DNA of 64,000 bases from Prorocentrum cordatum (Eukaryota > Sar > Dinophyceae > Prorocentrales > Prorocentraceae): NCBI GenBank assembly GCA_963575745.1, contig CAUYUJ010005669.1, positions 1,204,839 through 1,268,838 on the forward strand, in the 5' to 3' direction. A program made the position numbers and the translations under genes. The notes beneath the pieces are model-generated. The model was given only the letters and a program-made list of their open reading frames with translations. It was not told the origin of the DNA and did not search any database. Position 1 is the stretch's first letter, and the number at the start of each line of letters is the position of its first letter. Shown in pieces: positions 29,881 to 40,252 of the stretch.

Positions 29881-31375
29881 CTCTAGACGCTCATTGAGAG
29901 GGTGTTGAGTGGCGTCGACCATCTGTGAATTCCTTTGGGGCCCTCTCGTAGCTAAGTCGGGGCTGTCTTGGAGTGTGTGACGGTTCATCTCGGGCCCCAG
30001 GAAGTCTGTTTCCAGGGAAGGTGTGGAGACCTCCAGGGGCCCATGCATCGATAAGTGCACACCGTGCGACAAGTATGGGGCTGGCCCTGCAGGCCTGAAG
30101 ACGGCACGTTGGCCAGCGTCGCCCTCTCGTGGAAACCAAATTTGGCTTCCGCGGACTTCGAGTTTCCGCCGGCTTCCGCTGGCCACATCGCCCGAGGGCG
30201 AGAAGACGACGTCTGAATCCTTCGACAACTGAGTCCTCTTCAAAGCACGTTACACGTGCTTGTCATATTCTCGGGGCAAGGGCCTTTGGGTACCGAGCCA
30301 CCGAAACGCCTGGCGCCAAACTCGAGAAACCACATGGAACGCGATACTGGCCTGTTGGCATCCGGCTCATCCGCCACCGTGCTTCGGTTGTGCGTCAGAG
30401 GTCTCTTCGATGCCTGTTGGGATCCCCAGGGAAGCCTTTGGAGCCTCTTGGAGGCAGTGTTGAAGCATACTGGGGGTCGTTTGTGGGCCTCTTTTGGGCC
30501 TCTTGGGGGGCTGCAGGCGGTCTTGGGGGTCCCCTTGGCGCGGATGGCTCGAAATCGTATTTCGAGTTGTCATTATCCTGGGCCCCTCTTGTTGCAATTT
30601 TGGGGCCCTCTTAGATCGTCTTGGGCACCTCTTGGGCTGTCTTGAGGTCCTCTCTGGGCCGTCTTAATATTCTCTTGGGGGCCTCTTGGACCGTTTTGAA
30701 CACTGTGGAGGTAAAACGCTGATATGTTAAACATGTACGTTTCCCGATGGGATTGGAACATGTTTTGAAAATTGGTGCCCTTTTGTGATGCTCTTGGGAC
30801 TCTCTCGACGCGGCTTGGGGGCCTTTTGTCCATTTTGGCAGGTCACGGCGGGCTCGGGAGTCTCTTGGCGTGGCTTTGAGCCAGCCCACGGCAATCTTCA
30901 CCACATAGAGGCTGAAATACCCCGCCCCCAGAAGCCAAAAACGGGCGTTGGACTCCTGGGGCTGAAGTGGGTTAAGGGGGAAGTCAGAGGCCTCTTGAGT
31001 TTTCATTGAGAGCTCGTGGTAGACCTCTCGGGGACATCTTGGAAACAATTCTGGGGCCTCCTCTTGTTGGCCGTTTTGGAACCTCTTGGAGGCTCTTTGA
31101 AGCCTCCCGGGGGCTTCTTTCACCAGCGCGACCACCCCCCCCCTATGAAACACCCCCTTAGCATCAAAAAGCGTCCGCGCTGTTTTAGGAAGCCTTGTCC
31201 CTGGAGGGCCTTGGTCATTTGGCACGCTGGGCGCCTAGGGGCACCCGAACATATAACACGGAGCGCGCGCGATTGTCATTGATCAGTGGCGTTGCGGGTT
31301 TCTTAAAATACCGCGCGCTGGTTCGGATATTTCCGCATTGCCAAGCCCGCGTAAACAGATTGGCGCCAACGCCGA
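29881..31375. other. Dispersed CTCTTGGGGCC repeat region
   Basis: From 30400 to 31100 the plus strand is dominated by CTCTTGG(G)GGCC(T) and CTTTTGG words every 15-30 bp, the complement of the CCAAGAGGCC family seen at 7.4, 28.3 and 38.9-40.2 kb. No protein family recognised. Confidence 0.5.
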
Positions 31376-31860
31376 CCCCGCGGGATTGCGGAGATGCGAA
31401 CAACGACCATGGAACGACGCCAACAACAGCCGAACGCCTACGGGCGCGCTTGAGGTTACATCGAAAACGCGCCCCATGGTCTTGCAAACGCAAAGCACCC
31501 TAGCCCCGATGCCACGCGACGGGGCATATCTGAGGCCCCCAAAGAATTGCGTCGAGGCGAAGTGCCACCATGGCGCGCCGCCAAAGAACAGCCAAACGCC
31601 GAGGCGCACGCCCAATATTAATTCAAAGCAGGTCCTGGACGGACTGCCGCCCCCAGTGCAGCGCAATCCCGACGCCGCCCAATCGGGCAGACCAAAGGCG
31701 CCCATGGATCGCGTCGAAGCGAACCATCGCATGGACCGCCAACAAACAGCAGCCGAGAGCTCACGGAAGCATGAGACATCCAAAACGCGCGCCCTTAGAC
31801 AGGCGGCGCCCCCCCCCCAAAAAAAAAACAGTGCGCGCTTGCGCAGCGCAAAACCACGCG
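31376..31860. repeat. Degenerate tandem repeat of about 157 bp
   Basis: A block of the form GCGTCGAGGCGAA...CCATGG(C/A)...CGCCAA...ACAGCCgaaCGCC recurs near 31392, 31549 and 31710. Copies are strongly diverged. Both strands carry open frames here. Confidence 0.5.
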
Positions 31861-31876
31861 GGCCGCGATCGATTGT

Positions 31877-32263
31877 ATGCGGCGTTTGGCCAACAGCTCA
31901 CCAAGCGTTTCCGCATGCATGACTTGGGCCAACATGGCAACGGCGAGGGGCGCGAGCGACGCCGACGACACGACGACGATGAGACGCTTGCATGAGGTGG
32001 GGAGGGGCAGCGGCCAAAGCGCGGTAGACGCGGCGGAGACGGCCGAAGACGAGGCGGCGAGTGGGGCGCTGACGACGAAGACGAGGATGAGGCAGATTAA
32101 GGAGCAGCGCCGAGCAAGGATGATAGAACAGGGGCAACCGTCAGGACAAAGTGGACATGGGAGATGGCGACGAGGATTGGAGTCTCCACCCGCCCTGCCA
32201 CATGAGAATAGGGTGGCCGTTTTCCACGGGCAGCGCAGAACGCCCGCGGCGCGACGAAGCTGA
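31877..32263 (+). CDS. Unidentified coding-like frame
   Basis: 128 codons with a hydrophilic, helix-prone middle (D-A-A-E-T-A-E-D-E-A-A-S-G, then T-R-M-R-Q-I-K-E-Q-R-R-A-R-M-I-E-Q-G) and a basic end. No family recognised. A minus frame overlaps all of it. Confidence 0.22.
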   Translation: MRRLANSSPSVSACMTWANMATARGASDADDTTTMRRLHEVGRGSGQSAVDAAETAEDEAASGALTTKTRMRQIKEQRRARMIEQGQPSGQSGHGRWRRGLESPPALPHENRVAVFHGQRRTPAARRS

Positions 32264-32559
32264 GAGGCCCTCTTCTGATTCGCTCCCCTCCTCATGCGCC
32301 TCATCGCCCCCATCACCCTCCTTCTCCACATCCGTCTCACTCCTCCTCCCCTCTCCTCCTCATCAGTCTCCGTCCGTGCCGCCGCCATCCTCTTCGTTGC
32401 CCGCATTCGCCCCCGCCCACCCCCCCCTGTTCCCCCCACCACACTCCTCGGTAGCATCGCTCTCCCTCCTGCCCAAACCCTGCTGACGTTGCCGTCCCTT
32501 CATCCTCTTGCTCGTGCTGATTGCGCCTGCGGTCGCGCCATTGGTTGCGACGCTAGCGG
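32264..32559. other. Pyrimidine-rich, no gene recognised
   Basis: C/T-rich sequence with a CTCCTCC-like core; nothing else seen. Confidence 0.4.
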
Positions 32560-32880
32560 CCCATTTGCTGCGTGCGTGATGCGCCATGGATTGTCATAGT
32601 TGTGATATGGGCTGTCATTGGTTGCGCCACAGGTTGCCACGGCTTGCCACGCGTTGCGACGCGGGTTGCCAACGCGAGTACAGGTTGCGCCATAGGTCGC
32701 AACATCCGATGCCCACTGGGATGCGCGAAACGTCGCCCCTCCCATAGGTCGCGCCCGCATGTCGCCACAAGCTGCGCCCAACAGAGACATTGGCCACCAC
32801 GCTATTTGCGCCGATGGCTGCGCGAGATGCTGCGCCATAGGTCGTGCCGATGGCCGCGCCATTGGGGCGATGGGTGACTC
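32560..32880. repeat. Degenerate TTGCGCCATAGG repeats
   Basis: Short words GGTTGC, TTGCGCCAT and CATAGGTCGC recur at irregular 12-40 bp spacing. A related word occurs at 44800-44880. Confidence 0.5.
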
Positions 32881-32957
32881 TATGCAAGAGGAGGCGCCAT
32901 TAGACTTCCAGGGGCGAGGGCAAGGATTGGGGATGGGTGGATGTCAAGAGGCGGAGG

Positions 32958-33119
32958 AGGCCTCCTCCTCCTCCTCCTCCTCCGCCTCCGCCTCCGCCTC
33001 AGCCTCCGCCTCCGCCTCCGCCTCCGCCTCCGCCTCCTCCTCCTCCTCCTCCTCCTCCTCCTCCCTCCCCTCCTCCTCCCTCCTCCTCCTCCTCCTCCTC
33101 CTCCTCCTCCTCCCTCCTC

Positions 33120-33152
<33 letters not shown>

Positions 33153-33225
33153 TCCCCCCTCCCCCTCCTCCTCCTCCTCCGCCTCCTCCTCCTCCTCCTC
33201 CTCCTCCTCCCTTCCCTTCCCTTCT
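32958..33225. repeat. CTC/CCGCCT microsatellite
   Basis: CTC tract with a CCGCCT hexamer run at 32980-33032. Source of the long Ser/Leu/Pro and Glu/Gly/Arg frames on both strands. Confidence 0.95.
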
Positions 33226-33918
33226 CCCAACGCACCCAGCACACGGGTGCCTACTGGAACGCGTGCCTACTGGAACGCCTGCCCGGCAGTCTCTGGAGCC
33301 TCTCTGGGCCTTCGTCTTGAATCCTTTGGAGCCTGTGTTGGCCCGTCTGAAAGCCCATTTCGGCCGTTCCGGGTCCCTCTTGGCTCGTGGGCCCTCCTGG
33401 GGCCCTCTACGACCATCTAGGAATCCTCTGGTGGCCCCCTCGGGCTTCCTGGGAGCTATCTTTTTGTTGTCCCCACGTCCTGCTCAAATATTGAGGCTGC
33501 CAATCCGACGACATCAACTGCACCGCTCACCGTGTGCCCCTCTTAGCGCTCAGGAGATCTGACATTCGCAGGGTTGGTCAGTTCACGCTGCCACACACGG
33601 AGGCAGCTGCGGCAACCTGAGCTGACGAGCAACAAAACAACTGCTAGGGATAAGTATGAAGAGGGACAAAAAAGCAAGAAGGGGGAAGGAAGAACGAGAT
33701 GATGAGAGCAAGGAGGTCCGAGAGTCGTTGGAGAAAGAAATGGAGGATACGTCCCCCGCAAAAACACACGCACACGCAGACTGTCCGAGAGAGCGTGCTT
33801 GCGGAACCCGCGCACTGCGGGCAATCCTCCACATACACAACAGTATACGCAGACTCGACTCGACTCGCGCCCTGCACAGTCAGACTGGCCCCAGTCAAGG
33901 GGAGGGCGGCGTACTACG
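33226..33918. other. No gene recognised
   Basis: The first 200 bp carry CTTTGGAGCC / CTCTTGG words of the dispersed repeat family; the remainder shows overlapping frames on both strands without a motif. Confidence 0.4.
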
Positions 33919-33968
33919 CGCAGGTAGGCAGGCCCACCCACGGCAGTGCGTGGGCCTGCCTACCTGCG
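33919..33968. repeat. Perfect 19-bp inverted repeat, 12-nt loop
   Basis: Left arm 33919-33937 (CGCAGGTAGGCAGGCCCAC) and right arm 33950-33968 are exact reverse complements, separated by 12 nt. RNA from either strand would form a strong hairpin. No T tract or gene end adjoins it. Confidence 0.95.
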
Positions 33969-34029
33969 TTCAGAGTTCAGTGCGTGGTGAAACGATCTTC
34001 AAATTCAGCCCACTTCTCCGAGTTCTGGG

Positions 34030-34420
34030 CAGTGTTTGTCTTTTTGGGCCGTACGTGTCAGCGAAGCCGTCGGCCCACCTCTTCACAGGACGCCCGATGC
34101 AGGCTCTCTTGCTCTGGGCCGGGCCTGAGCTCCTCAACAGCATCTTGTAAGACCACTCGTGTGCATCACTTGACAGAAAGTTCCCCGCTAGCTTTCACTT
34201 TCGAGCTCTGCACTGCGCAATCAAATCGTCCATCCCAACGTCGTCCAGACGTTGTTCGATATCCTGGGCTATTCGTTGAATCCACTTCACCCATGTCTCG
34301 AAATCTTCCTCCCCATCAGAACTGTTTTCCTCCTCCTTCCCGAACCCGCAACCAGGCGTAGTATTTGCCGTGGGTTCATCGCAAGAGGGAGAGCTAAGCC
34401 GACCCGCTGCCAGCTGCAAA
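34030..34420 (-). pseudogene. RTE-like LINE C-terminal fragment
   Basis: On the minus strand, 34419-34195 encodes an acidic lead then D-F-E-T-W-V-K-W-I-Q-R-I-A-Q-D-I-E, and after a stop and frame change 34190-34030 reads D-A-H-E-W-S-Y-K-M-L and G-R-P-V-K-R-W-A-D-G-F. The order (W-x2-W-x2-R helix, D-x3-W, then G-R-P-x2-R-W-x-D) is the C-terminal signature of LINE proteins without RNase H, so a different lineage from LINE-1/2. Only the last 130 or so residues are present. Frameshifted and dead. Confidence 0.55.
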
Positions 34421-35344
34421 AAACGGATGCTACTCGGCCGCCGACCACGGGAAGGACATGGCGCCAGGGATACACGCAGGTGTTCCGACAGGCACTGGGC
34501 AAGTGTTTCTTACACTCTCACTCAGAGCGGCGGCAGGAATCACATAACGATAACACAGCAAGTTACACGAACTTGGATTATGCATGAAATGTCGTGCAGC
34601 CGATTGGGCTGATCATGACTTAGACTCAGCTCCACCAGCCACTTGAAGGCGCGAAGGGGGCGCAAAAACGTGCCACGGCTTTGCTGCCACTGGCAAAAGA
34701 ACCGAACAGAGTGAATTATTACCACGAACGGAAAGCCATCGGCCATTGTGCCGCGGGCCCTGCAACAACAAAAACCACTTGACCCCAGACATGCTGTCAA
34801 CTCAACGCACACATGTTTGTCCTCCTTCTCCTTCTCCTCTCCTTGTGTCTGTGAGCTTTTTCTCCTCCTGACCTTTTTCGGTGCAGCTCAACGGGGTGGT
34901 GTATCTGCGAGAGCAGTACTACGCCAGTCGCCGAGACTGGTCAAAGCGCAGGAACTACTCCTGCAGCCATCGTGGGACCCTCTTGGGCTAGCCTGGAGCC
35001 TGCTGGAGGCCTCTGGGAAATAGACCTGGGACTATGTCTACGGGCCTTCAAAACGTCTGGGCCAACCGCTGCGACCTCGGAGGCCCGAGGCACCGAACCC
35101 CTGCACAAACACAGGAAACATTAGAGCCAGCAGTCGTTCCTGGAGCCGTCTTGGAGCTCTGTTGGGCTGCCCTGGAGCGTCTTGGAGCCCGCGCCAAAAA
35201 TCTGGAAAATGCATGGGGCCATCGCGGCGGCCTCCGAAGCCCGGGACGCCGAAAACGTATTAAAAACTATGTAAAGTGAGCCCCGGTACTCCCATGGAGG
35301 GTCGAAGCAATTGTTTTCGGGCCACCGGCCTGCCCCCCGCGATA
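34421..35344. other. No gene recognised; dispersed repeats
   Basis: 34540-34812 has an open minus frame without a motif. From 34960 to 35280 GTCTTGGAGC-type words recur (35143 and 35182), part of the dispersed family. Confidence 0.4.
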
Positions 35345-35401
35345 TATCTATATATATATACACAACGAAGGAGGGGGAAGAGGAAGAGGAGGGCCGATTC
35401 G

Positions 35402-35436
<35 letters not shown>

Positions 35437-35470
35437 TATATTATATATTATATATATATTATTTACACTA
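35345..35470. repeat. TA microsatellite in two blocks
   Basis: TA dinucleotide runs at 35345-35362 and 35403-35462 flanking a GGA-rich stretch. Confidence 0.93.
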
Positions 35471-35506
35471 GAACCATCGCGCGCTTCGCGCGCGCTTCGG
35501 TTCTAG
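35468..35506. repeat. Nested inverted repeat
   Basis: CTAGAACC (35468-35475) pairs with GGTTCTAG (35499-35506); inside them GCGCGC (35479-35484) pairs with GCGCGC (35488-35493) across a TTC loop. Confidence 0.85.
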
Positions 35507-35584
35507 CCGAGATCACGGCAAGGCCCTGGCAGAAGTATCAAGGCAGGCCTTTTCTTATGTGTATATATACATATATCTGCCCGT

Positions 35585-35880
35585 CTGTCTCCTCCTCCCC
35601 CTCCTCCTCATCCCCCTCCTTCTCTCATTCCTCCTCCTTCGTCCTCTTCCTCCTCCCCTTCCTCGCCTGTCTCTTTCCTCCGTTCCCGTAGTTCCCTTCC
35701 TTCTCCTCCACCACCTCCCCCTCCTTCCTCATTTGCTTATGCTCCTCCTACACGTCCTTATCCTCCCCCTCTTCCCTCTCCTCCTTTTCCTCCCCCTCCC
35801 CCTTCTCCTCGTCCTCCTCCCCCTCCTCCTCCTCCTCCTCCTCCTCCTCCTCAAAATCCCCTGCCCTTCCTCCTCCTCCC
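35585..35880. repeat. CTC/CCTCCT microsatellite
   Basis: Imperfect CTC tract, purest at 35815-35853. Confidence 0.92.
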
Positions 35881-36299
35881 CCCCCCTTTCCCCGGTCCGG
35901 ACGCCCCCCGATCCGGGCGCCCCCCCAGGTCCGGACACCTCTGGGAACCGTAGGCCCCACGACCCTTGAAGTCGGCCCCAGGAGTCCTCCGAATCTTGCG
36001 GCCCCTGGACGCTCCTGACCTCTAGGGTCGAAGATCCTCAATCGCGGCCCCACGATCCATCGGCTTCGGAGACTCTTCGGCCCCACGACCCGCGGAGTGA
36101 CGAGGAAGGACACACAGCAGAAGCAGGGGAGAGAGAGGGATAAGTCGAGGGGAAGCAGGAGGAGGCGGAGGAAGAAGAGGGAGAGGAACAGGAATAGGAG
36201 GAAGAGCAGCCAGAGGAGGATCAGAGGAAGGAGGAGGGGGAAGGGCCGCCCAGGAGGGACCAGGCGCTCGAGCAAGGGGATGGGACTTATGTCCCCGGG
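35881..36299. other. GC-rich and purine-rich flank of the 32-bp array
   Basis: GGCCCCACGA words recur at about 35952, 36045 and 36080; then a GGA/GAG-rich stretch at 36120-36250. No gene. Confidence 0.45.
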
Positions 36300-38549
36300 A
36301 GTCTCCCGTCCAGCTCTCAGGAATCCTACCAGTGCTGCGCCCAGCTCTCATATAATCCCACTAGAGCTGCGTCCAGCGCTCGTAAAATCCTACTACAGCT
36401 TCGCCCAGCTCTCATAGAATCCGGCTGGAGCTGCGTCCAGCTTTCATACAATCCTACTGGATCTGCGCCCAACTCTCATAGAATCCTACAGGACCCGCGC
36501 CCGACGCACGTAGAATCCTAATAGAATTGCGTCCAGCTCTCATAAAATATTACTAGAGCTGCGTCCAGCTTTAAAAGAATCCGGCGAAAGCTGAGTCCAA
36601 CCCGAATGGGATCCGATTAGGAACTCGTCAAACGCAGCTCTAGTAAGATCGTGATAAGGCTGGACGAGGCTCTATCAGGATCAGATTAGAGGTAGACGCA
36701 GCTCTAATAGTATCCTTTTAGAGCTCTGATAGAATGCTACTAGAGCTGCGTCCTGCTCTAATACAATGATGCCTGAGCTGCGTCCAGCTCTCATACAATC
36801 CGACTAAAGCTGCGTCCAGCCCTCATAGAATCCTAGTGGAGCTGCGTCCAGCTCTCATATAATTCTACTAGAACTGCGCCCAGCTCTCATTGAATCCGCC
36901 TGAAGCTGCGCCCAGCTCTCACATAATCCCATCAGAGCAACGTCCAGCTCTCATAGGATCCTATTAGAGCTGCGTCCAGCTCTCCTAACATCATACTACA
37001 GCTGCGTTCTGCTCTGGTAGAATCCGACTAGAGCTGCGTCCAGCTCTAAGCGAATCCTCTTAAGCCTGCGTCCAGCTCTAGTCGAATCATACTGGAGCTG
37101 CGCCCAACTCTCACAGAATCCCATACGAGCAGCGTCCAGTTCTCATAGAATCCGACTGGATCCGCGCCCAGCCCGCATATAATCCTACATGAGCCGCGTC
37201 CGACGCACGTAGAATCCCACCAGAGCTGCGCCCAGCGCTAGTACAATCCTACCAGGGCTTCGCCCAGCTCTCGCAGAGTCCTACTGGAGCTGCGCCCAGC
37301 TCTCATGCGAGCCTACTGGAGCTGCGTCCAACTCTCATAGAATCCGACCAGAGCTGCGTCCAGCTCTGATAGAATCCTACTACAGATGCGTCCAGCTCTG
37401 ACCGAATCAGACCAGAGCTGCGCCCAGCTCACATAGAATCTGAGTAGAGCTGCGTCCAGATCTCATACAATACGACAAAGCCACTTCCAGTTCTCATAGA
37501 ATCCTACCAGAAATGCGTCCAGCTCTCATAGACTCCTAATGGGGCTGCCCCCAGCTCTCATAAAATCATACTAGAGCTGCGCTCAACTCTCATAGAATCC
37601 TACTGGAGCTGCGCCCAGCTCTCAGGAATCCTACCAGTGCTGCGTCCAGCTCTCAAAGACTCCTACAAGAGCCACGTCCAGCTTTCATTGAACCCTACCA
37701 GAGCTGCGCCCAGCTATTATAGAAGCCTACTGGAGCTGCGCCCAGCTCTCATATAATCCTACTAGAGCTGCGCCCAGCCCTCACACAATCCCATTAGAGC
37801 CGCGCCCAGCTCATACTGAATCCTACTAGAGCTGCGCCCAGAAAACATTGATTCCTACTGGAGCTGCGTACAGCTCCCATAGAATCCGACTAGAGCTGCG
37901 TCCAGCACTAATACGATCCGACCAGCTCTCATAGAATCCTACTGGAGCTGCGTCCAGCTCTCACAGAATCCTACTAGAGCTGCGTTCAGCTCTCATAGAA
38001 TCCTACTCGAGTTGCGCCCAGTTATCATAAAATCCTACTAGAGCTGCGCCAAGATCTAATAGACCTAATAGAATATAACTAAAACTGCGCCCCGCTCGAA
38101 TAGAATATGACTAGAGCTTCGTCCAGCTCTCATTGAATCCTACTAGACCTGCGCCTAGCTCACATAGCATCCCAATGAGAGTTTCGTCCAATGCAGCTCT
38201 AGTAGGATATTATACGAGCTGGGCGGTGATCTACTACCGCCTTTGTAAAGTTGGACGCAGCCCCAATAGGTTTTTAGCAGAGCTCCGATTGAATCCTGCT
38301 AGAGCTGCGTCCTGCTCTAGTAGAAACCTGCTAGAGCTGCGCCCAGCTCTCATAGAATCCTACCCAAGCTGCGTCCAGCTCTAAAACCATCCCACTAGAA
38401 GGCGCCCGGCTCTCATTTAATCCTACTAGAACTGCGTCCAGCTCTCATAGAATCCTACTAGAGCTGCGCCCGGCACGGATAGTATCCAACTGGAGCTGCG
38501 TCCAGCTCTCACAGAATCCGACTAGAGCTGCGCCCAGCTCACATAGAAT
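36300..38549. repeat. 32-bp tandem array, about 70 units
   Basis: Head-to-tail units with consensus AGAGCTGCGTCCAGCTCT followed by CATAGAATCCTACT. Spacing measured at 37945-37977 is 32 bp. Each unit contains its own inverted repeat, AGAGCTG and CAGCTCT around a 4-nt CGTC/CGCC loop. Units differ by substitutions and some indels, so the array is old; both arms of the small hairpin are usually kept. Frames are closed throughout. The array ends exactly where a 16-bp TIR begins at 38550 and resumes at about 43853. Confidence 0.95.
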
Positions 38550-38565
38550 CCGCCGACCCCTTGGG
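38550..38565 (+). repeat. Left terminal inverted repeat
   Basis: CCGCCGACCCCTTGGG, immediately after the last array word AGAAT; exact reverse complement of 43822-43837. Confidence 0.8.
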
Positions 38566-38899
38566 GCTCATCGGCGCGTGAGATGTTGCCCCCCCCCAAA
38601 CCCCTCCCCCAGGTGCCCGGCCCGGTCCATTTGGAGGGGGGGGGGCCCGGCCGGGCGGCCCCGGACGGCCCCGGGCGGCCCGGAGGTCTCATCCGCTTCC
38701 GAAAACCGTGGAAAAAAAACGTGAAAACCGTGTAGGGACGCGCCCGGTGGCCTCGAAATGGGTTTGGGACGCCCCACGAGCGCTCCAAGACATCCAAGTT
38801 GGCCCGAAGACGGGCCACGAGGCGTCCTCGACGGCAGAAGAGGTCCCCACGAGCCCCCCCGAGGGCCTCCGAGATGCGTTTCACAAGGGTCCCTAGACG
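38566..38899. other. Subterminal region of the TIR element
   Basis: Poly-C and poly-G runs (38589-38650) and A-rich AAAACCGTG repeats near 38702 and 38721. No gene. Confidence 0.5.
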
Positions 38900-40250
38900 C
38901 AAAAATTGGGCCATTCCCTTCGTGAAATGTAAATGTTTTAATTCAGCTTTGGATCTTTCCGACGCTCCCCGACGGCCCAAAAGGCTTCCAAACCCGCTCC
39001 CAGACGGCCCCAGAAGCCTCGCAGAGGGTCCCCCACATACCCCTAGAGGGCACAAGATGGGCCAACAGGCGTCCAAGACGGCCCAAGAGGGCTCCGAAAA
39101 CGGCCCCAAGAACGTTCCAGGAGCGCTCCGAGTTGCCTCCACAAATCAGAAAACATCGACGACGACCTCCCGACGGCTCACGAGGCCTCCCCAGACGCTC
39201 CCACAGGCATCCAAGATTCCCCACAAGAGGCCCTCTAGACGCATATTATAAAACGCATAGAGGCCCCCCAGAGGCCTCCATCGCTCGTCTCCTTTATAAA
39301 ACGTATATTTGTTGCACACGTGCGCCTTTGGGGGTGCCCCCCGCTCCTGCACGGCCCCAGAGCCACCCAAACCCGCTCCCAGACGGCCCAAGACGCCTCC
39401 AAGAGGGTTCCTACATCGCCCTCGAGAGCCCCAAGACGGGCCAACTGACGTCCAAGACGGCCCAGAAGGGCTCCGAAAACGGCCCCGAGAGCGCTCCAGG
39501 AGCGGTCCGAGTGGCCTCGAAGAGAGCTCCACATGGTCCTCGACGGTCCAAGGGCGATCCAAAACGCTGACGACGGCCTCCAAACGGCTGAAGAGGCCCC
39601 CAAGACGCCCCAAGAGGCATCGACGATGCGCCCCAAGAGGGCCTCGAGACGCACAAAATCCCTCGTTTCCTTTGTCAAACGTATATTTGTTTCACACGTG
39701 CGCCTTTTGGGGTGCCCCCCGCTCCTGGACGGCCCCAGAGCCACCCAAACCCGCTCCCGGACGGCCCAAGACGCCTCCAAGAGGGCTCCCACAGAGCCCT
39801 CGAGGGCCCCAAGACGGGCCAACACACGTCCGAGACGGCCCAAAAGGGCTCCGAAAACGGCTCCGAGAGCGCTCCAGGAGCGCTCCGAGCGGCCTCGAGA
39901 GCTCCACATGGTCCTCGACGGTCCAAGAGCGATCCAAAACGCTGACGACGGCCTCCAGACGGCTGAAGAGGCTCCCAAGACGCCCCAAGAGGCTTTCACG
40001 ATGCGCCCCTGGAGGGCCTCTAGCTGTATGAAATCGCCCGTTCTCTTCGTAAAGCGTATTTGTTTTCGTGCGTGCGCCTTTTGGGGCGCCCCCTGCTCCG
40101 GGGCGGCCGGAGGGCCCCCAAAGACCGCGCCAAGACGGTCCAAGAAGCCTCCACGAGGGCCCCGCGACAGGCCAAGAGGGCGCCAAGACGAGTCAAGAGT
40201 GGCCGAGGACGGCCCAAGAGAGCCCCGAAGACGACGCGCGCGCGACTCGC
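38900..40250. repeat. Tandem repeat of about 376 bp, 3.5 copies
   Basis: Unit marker CGTATATTTGTTTCACACGT, followed by GCGCCTTTTGGGGTGCCCCCCG, lies near 39300, 39680 and 40056, with a diverged first copy at about 38928 (spacings near 373, 379 and 376). Each unit is full of CCAAGACGGCCCAAGAGGGC words. Spacings that are multiples of three between the later copies keep a 353-codon minus frame (39235-40296) and plus frames of 240-303 codons open; internal repetition of about 126 residues marks these as artefacts. Confidence 0.85.
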
Positions 40251-40252
40251 GG

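Noticed and set aside
36300-38549. CRISPR-like array of short partly palindromic repeats
   Set aside because: Units are contiguous 32-bp tandem repeats with no unique spacers, no cas genes are nearby, and the context is eukaryotic. It is a satellite.
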